A DNA stretch of 64,000 nucleotides, from NCBI RefSeq assembly GCF_000336755.1, contig NZ_AOLK01000018.1, forward strand, positions 51,819 to 115,818. The letters are read 5' to 3'. This document shows, one piece after another, positions 60,755-64,000 of this stretch (its first letter is position 1; the number at the start of each line of letters is the position of its first letter). Source of the DNA: Haloferax elongans ATCC BAA-1513 (GTDB lineage Archaea; Halobacteriota; Halobacteria; Halobacteriales; Haloferacaceae). A model generated the notes under the pieces. It made no database searches and was not told where the DNA came from. It saw only the letters and a list, made by a program, of their open reading frames with translations. The position numbers and the translations under genes were made by a program.

Positions 60755-62212
60755 ATGAGTGCAGGGGTTACAGTCTCCTCGATGTCCACCTACGCGATTC
60801 TCGGCTGCGGGAGCGTCGGGCACGCGGTGGCCGAGGAACTGACAGACGAAGGGAAAGACGTCCTCATCCTGGATAAGGACGAAAGCCGCGTCGAAGCCCT
60901 GCGCGACCAGGACCTAAACGCGCAGACGACAGACATTGCCGACGAGGAAGTCGCCGACGCCGTCGCCGGCCGAGACGTCATTCTCATCCTCGCGTCGGAT
61001 GTCGAAGCGAACAAGGCGGCTGTTTCGGCCATCCGCGAGCGCAACGACGACCAATTCATCGTCGTCCGCGCGTCCGACCCCGTCTCCGAGGACGAACTCA
61101 CGAAACTCGGGGCCGACGTGGTCATCAACCCCTCGGAGGTCATCGCCGACTCCGCGCTTCGAAGCGTCGAATCCGGCGAACTCGAATACAAAGCGCGCCA
61201 GTTGGCAGACCTCCTGCGCGAGACGGACCACGGAATGGCGATTCTCACCCACGACAACCCCGACCCGGACTCACTCGCCTCGGCTGTGGCGCTGCAAGCC
61301 ATCGCCGACGAGTACGACGTCGACGCCGATATTCTCTATTCGGGCGACATGGGCCACCAAGAAAACCGGGCGTTCGTGAACATCCTCGGTATCGAACTCA
61401 CGCCGCGCGGAGACGCGAAAGCGCTCGACGAGTACGGTGCCTTGGCGCTCGTCGACCACATGAAGTCGGGGCTGCCGGACATCGGAGATGCGGACATCGC
61501 CGTCTTTATCGACCATTTCGAACCCGACGAGGGCATCGACGCGCAGTTTACCGACGTTCGGCCGAACGTCTCGTCGACGTCGACCATCCTCACGAAGTAC
61601 ATCCAGGAGTTCGACCTCAGCCCCTCGAAGGCGGTCGCCACAGCACTCCTGTACGGCATCCGTGCTGAGACGCTCGACTTCAAACGCGATACGACACCCG
61701 CGGACCTGACCGCGGCGGCGTACCTCTATCCCTTCGCCGACCACGACATCCTCGAAAAAGTCGAGTCGCCGTCGATGTCGCCGGAGACGCTGGACGTGCT
61801 CGCCGAGGCGATTCAAAACCGAGACGTTCAGGGGTCGCACCTCGTCTCGAACGCCGGGTTCATCCGCGACCGCGACGCCCTCTCGCAGGCCGCACAGCAC
61901 CTCCTGAATCTGGAGGGCATCACCACGACGGCCGTCTTCGGCATCGCCGACGACACCATCTACCTCGCGGCGCGGTCGAAGGACATCCGCATGAACATCG
62001 GGAAGATTCTCTCGGACGCCTTCACGGGAATCGGCGAAGCGGGTGGCCACTCCACACAGGGGTCCGTCGAGATTCCGCTCGGCATCTTCACGGGTATCGA
62101 GTCCAGCGACGACAACCGCGATACGCTGTTGCAACTCACCGAAGAAGCGGTAAAGCGGAAGCTCTTCCGTGCGATGGGTGTCGAAAGCGGGGAGAGCGGA
62201 AACGGTAGCTAA
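60755..62212 (+). CDS. TrkA_N-DHH-DHHA1 phosphoesterase, candidate c-di-AMP phosphodiesterase
   Basis: 485 aa; an in-frame ATG at 60782 is also possible. Residues ~10-125 form a TrkA-N/RCK NAD-binding domain (YAILGCGSVGHAVAEEL). The DHH part (about 150-330) has the metal motifs LTHDNPDPDSLASAVALQ (His-x-Asn-x-Asp), YSGDMGHQEN and FIDHFEPDEG (Asp-His-x-Glu in place of Asp-His-His). The DHHA1 part ends with GGHSTQGSVEIPLG. In archaea with DacZ this architecture is a candidate c-di-AMP phosphodiesterase, which is not tested here. RecJ-like proteins differ by lacking the RCK domain. Confidence 0.88.
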   Translation: MSAGVTVSSMSTYAILGCGSVGHAVAEELTDEGKDVLILDKDESRVEALRDQDLNAQTTDIADEEVADAVAGRDVILILASDVEANKAAVSAIRERNDDQFIVVRASDPVSEDELTKLGADVVINPSEVIADSALRSVESGELEYKARQLADLLRETDHGMAILTHDNPDPDSLASAVALQAIADEYDVDADILYSGDMGHQENRAFVNILGIELTPRGDAKALDEYGALALVDHMKSGLPDIGDADIAVFIDHFEPDEGIDAQFTDVRPNVSSTSTILTKYIQEFDLSPSKAVATALLYGIRAETLDFKRDTTPADLTAAAYLYPFADHDILEKVESPSMSPETLDVLAEAIQNRDVQGSHLVSNAGFIRDRDALSQAAQHLLNLEGITTTAVFGIADDTIYLAARSKDIRMNIGKILSDAFTGIGEAGGHSTQGSVEIPLGIFTGIESSDDNRDTLLQLTEEAVKRKLFRAMGVESGESGNGS

Positions 62213-62518
62213 TCAGACAGCCAGCGACTCTTCGTCTTCGTCGGGCGTCTTCAGGCGCTCGATAACGTCGTTGATGAGAATGACGTCGCCGACGGCGCGA
62301 ACCCAGCGATACGGGATGAGAACTCCCTTCCCGGGTTCGATTTGTCCGCGGAACAGTTCTTGATTCAGTTCGGTCAGTGCCATTCCAGTGACTGACTCGT
62401 GGTCCAAGTCGAGACGGACGTCTTCGACTTCACCGACGAACATACCGCTGTTCGAGTAGACCTCGCGGCCGACGAGCGTCGTAATCTCTTCGGGCGTCCC
62501 GTCCATATCCGCCATCAT
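62213..62518 (-). CDS. cdpB1: PRC-barrel cell-division protein CdpB1
   Basis: 101 aa from the ATG ending at 62518 (the adjacent ATG ending at 62515 is as good). PRC-barrel motifs are TTLVGREVYSNSGMFVGEVEDVRLDLD and the second half LIPYRWVRAVGDVILINDVIERLK. In H. volcanii CdpB1 works with CdpB2 and SepF in FtsZ-based division. It also fits a general PRC-barrel RNA-binding protein if synteny is wrong. The stop directly abuts the stop of the DHH gene (no gap), a tight convergent pair. Confidence 0.85.
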   Translation of the reverse strand: MMADMDGTPEEITTLVGREVYSNSGMFVGEVEDVRLDLDHESVTGMALTELNQELFRGQIEPGKGVLIPYRWVRAVGDVILINDVIERLKTPDEDEESLAV

Positions 62519-62633
62519 GAGATGCCGGGCCTTAATTGTTCGTAGCCCCCCGCAATCGACGCAGACGCATGGCTGACGGGCGTCAGACGGCACAACAGAT
62601 GAAGAGCTGACAGGGGGCTGAAAGAGTCGGAGA

Positions 62634-62739
62634 AGTCGGGAGATGTCGGTGGAAGTCGGGAGAAGTTGGTGCAGTCGGGAGAAGTTGGTGCAGTCGGGAG
62701 AAGTCGGTGAAGCCGGGGGAAGTCGATGGAGTCGATAGG
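62634..62739. repeat. 19-bp tandem repeat array
   Basis: Units starting at 62654, 62673, 62692 and 62711 are about 19 bp each. The first two (agtcgggagaagttggtgc) are identical, the third differs at two places, and the fourth differs at about four. A 20-bp relative starts at 62634, and a partial unit starts at 62730. The array lies directly after the stop codon of the Fe-S protein gene (62744, reading leftwards) and before cdpB1, so it would be in the Fe-S transcript's 3' part. Confidence 0.8.
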
Positions 62740-62743
62740 CGGC

Positions 62744-64000
62744 TTACCGACTCGGTGCGACGAGTTGCACCGGATGTTGGGTCGGCCGACTGAGGAGCGA
62801 ATCGAGTTGTTCGAGACACGACGTCCCGCTGGCGACCACAGTTCGGTCGCGCGTTTCGTCGGTCTGGAACTGTGACTTGAGTTCCGAGCCGACGTCCATG
62901 CTCAGTTCGTAATACTCGGACTTGTAGCCGAACGAGCCAGCCATCCCACAGCACTCCACATCGGAGGTCGCCACGTCGAAGCCGAGGTCTGACAGGACGG
63001 CTTCGGTGTAGCCTTCGAGACCGAGGGTACGCTGCTGGCAGTGGCTGTGGTAGGCCACTTCGTCGCCGTCGACGACCGAGAGCGCGTCGGCATCGGCCCC
63101 GTTTTCGAGCAGTCCGAACACGTACTCCATAACCTCGTAACTGCTGTCGGCGATGCGTTCGAAGGACTGTTCGGGGAGGAACTTCTCGTATTCGCCTCTG
63201 AACATCGCGAGGTCCGACGGCTCGATGACGACGATATCGTGGCCAGCGTCGATGTACTCGGAGAGGCCGGCGTACACGTCGTGAGCGTGGTCTTCGGCGG
63301 TCGAAATCATGCCCTGCGAGAGCGGGGCGCGACCCGACGACCGAACGTCGGGAACGACGACCTCGACATCGAGGGCTTCGAGGGCGCGGACGGCGGCTTT
63401 GCCGCGTTCGACCTGCACGTGGTTGGTGTACACGTCGGGGTAGAGGACGGCAGTTCGCGTCGGATTCTCGACGCGCGACCCCCGAGCGTCGAACCACTCG
63501 ACCAGCGTCTCGCGTTGGAATGCCGGGAGTTCCCGGCGCGCGTCGATGCCGAGGAAGCGCTCCATGAGATTTCGCGAGATGGACGACTGGGCGACCCAGT
63601 TAGAGACGGGCGCGAAGAAGCTCCCGACCTTCGCGGCCGTCTCGAAATTGCCGAAGAACCGCTTTTGGAAGCTGACTCCGCCGGGTTCCTCGTCGGGGGT
63701 GAGACCCTCGACCAGCCAGTCAAGTTCCGAGACGTCGCCACGGTTGACGCGGTCGCGGACGACTGTGTTTATCCACGGGATGTCGATTTCGACGGGACAG
63801 GCAGTGGTACACCGGCTACAGCCGGTACAGAGGTCGTTGAACTCGGCCGCGGAGTCGAGTCCTTCGACGCCCGCTTCCCACCCGGTTCCGATGCCGCCGG
63901 AGTAAGTCTCGCCGCCGAAGGCGTGTCCACCGACGTGCTGGAAGTTGGCGCAGACGTTCGAACACGCCGAACACCGGATACAGTAGAGCGTCTCGCGCAA
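62744..64000 (-). CDS. LutB/GlpC-like Fe-S protein of lactate/glycerol oxidation type (partial, C-terminal part)
   Basis: The 5' end lies beyond the right edge; the 418 codons seen are the C-terminal part. Two 4Fe-4S motifs come first: YCIRCSACSNVCANFQHVGG and CTGCSRCTTACPVEIDIP (about residues 7-80). Then come two CCG-type cysteine domains with HSHCQQRTLG and DVECCGMAGSFG (about 315-355). This is the LutB C-terminus fused to a LutA/GlpC/HdrB-like domain, as in haloarchaeal LUD-domain proteins. It passes electrons from lactate or glycerol-phosphate oxidation to quinones. The substrate oxidase would be upstream. Confidence 0.85.
   Translation of the reverse strand: MRETLYCIRCSACSNVCANFQHVGGHAFGGETYSGGIGTGWEAGVEGLDSAAEFNDLCTGCSRCTTACPVEIDIPWINTVVRDRVNRGDVSELDWLVEGLTPDEEPGGVSFQKRFFGNFETAAKVGSFFAPVSNWVAQSSISRNLMERFLGIDARRELPAFQRETLVEWFDARGSRVENPTRTAVLYPDVYTNHVQVERGKAAVRALEALDVEVVVPDVRSSGRAPLSQGMISTAEDHAHDVYAGLSEYIDAGHDIVVIEPSDLAMFRGEYEKFLPEQSFERIADSSYEVMEYVFGLLENGADADALSVVDGDEVAYHSHCQQRTLGLEGYTEAVLSDLGFDVATSDVECCGMAGSFGYKSEYYELSMDVGSELKSQFQTDETRDRTVVASGTSCLEQLDSLLSRPTQHPVQLVAPSR

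Noticed and set aside
1-64000. CRISPR arrays, rRNA genes, integrated virus or plasmid regions.
   Set aside because: No regularly spaced repeats with spacers, no rRNA sequence and no integrase, capsid or replication genes were seen; the only tandem array (62.65 kb) has no spacers.

Overview
The window is chromosomal DNA of a halophilic archaeon, most probably Haloferax or a close relative. The evidence is the high GC content, the very acidic proteins, the frequent GTG starts, ATGA/GTGA gene overlaps, TATA boxes placed about 25-30 nt before start codons (leaderless transcription), and haloarchaeal families such as a CoxA-CoxC fusion, DacZ, an archaellin, gamma-glutamylcysteine ligase and Tat-type lipoproteins. 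From memory (not searched), the order minD3, slyD, cox, dacZ, gshA, flpA-nop5 and cdpB1 resembles the HVO_163x-HVO_169x stretch of Haloferax volcanii. The gene content is mostly core, and no virus, plasmid or CRISPR array is visible.

Region by region. 1-7.7 kb: a partial metallo-beta-lactamase protein, a LOG-like protein, a probable CARF-type regulator, a membrane protein, diphthamide synthase Dph2, a His-rich zinc protein, a carboxylesterase, a YlbF-like protein, and a MinD ATPase paired with a KaiC-like protein whose Walker A is degenerate. 7.7-17.7 kb: an FKBP chaperone, a three-gene membrane/zinc-finger operon of unknown role, a lone TnpB element, and a cytochrome c oxidase cluster with small accessory proteins. 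17.9-31.4 kb: a CYTH phosphatase, S-adenosylmethionine synthetase, polyphosphate kinase, ThiI, cysteine synthase, a WCGDC thioredoxin, a PQQ-propeller lipoprotein, a YyaL-type protein, PurD and an acyltransferase. 31.4-36.4 kb: a soluble histidine kinase, the dacZ-mscS operon, a truncated haemoglobin, and tRNA-Leu with a duplicated 3' end. 36.4-46.8 kb: a single-cyclin TFB-like protein, CoaD, a winged-helix regulator, gamma-glutamylcysteine ligase, the FlpA-NOP5 rRNA methylation pair, CorA, a full TFB and aIF2-beta. 46.8-64 kb: UPF0058 and UPF0212 proteins, OGG-type glycosylase, a second MscS with a GerW-like protein, MalQ, bacterial-type ThrRS, an orphan archaellin, an MFS carrier, tRNA-Lys, a TrkA_N-DHH phosphoesterase, the PRC-barrel cell-division protein CdpB1, and a partial lactate-utilisation-type Fe-S protein.

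How the genes work together. coxB, coxAC, coxD and the small membrane genes build a proton-pumping terminal oxidase. dacZ makes c-di-AMP; an MscS channel is co-transcribed with it, and a RCK/DHH phosphoesterase in the same window is a candidate for its breakdown. Cysteine synthase, the WCGDC thioredoxin and gamma-glutamylcysteine ligase belong to low-molecular-weight thiol metabolism. FlpA-NOP5, Dph2, ThiI, ThrRS, aIF2-beta, two tRNAs and TFB serve translation and transcription.

The strongest irregularities are two genes each broken by a single-base indel (43.8 kb and 58.3 kb), a tRNA-Leu 3'-end duplication with a degenerate tRNA-like sequence, a 19-bp tandem repeat at 62.65 kb, and the uncharacterised membrane operon beside the oxidase cluster.
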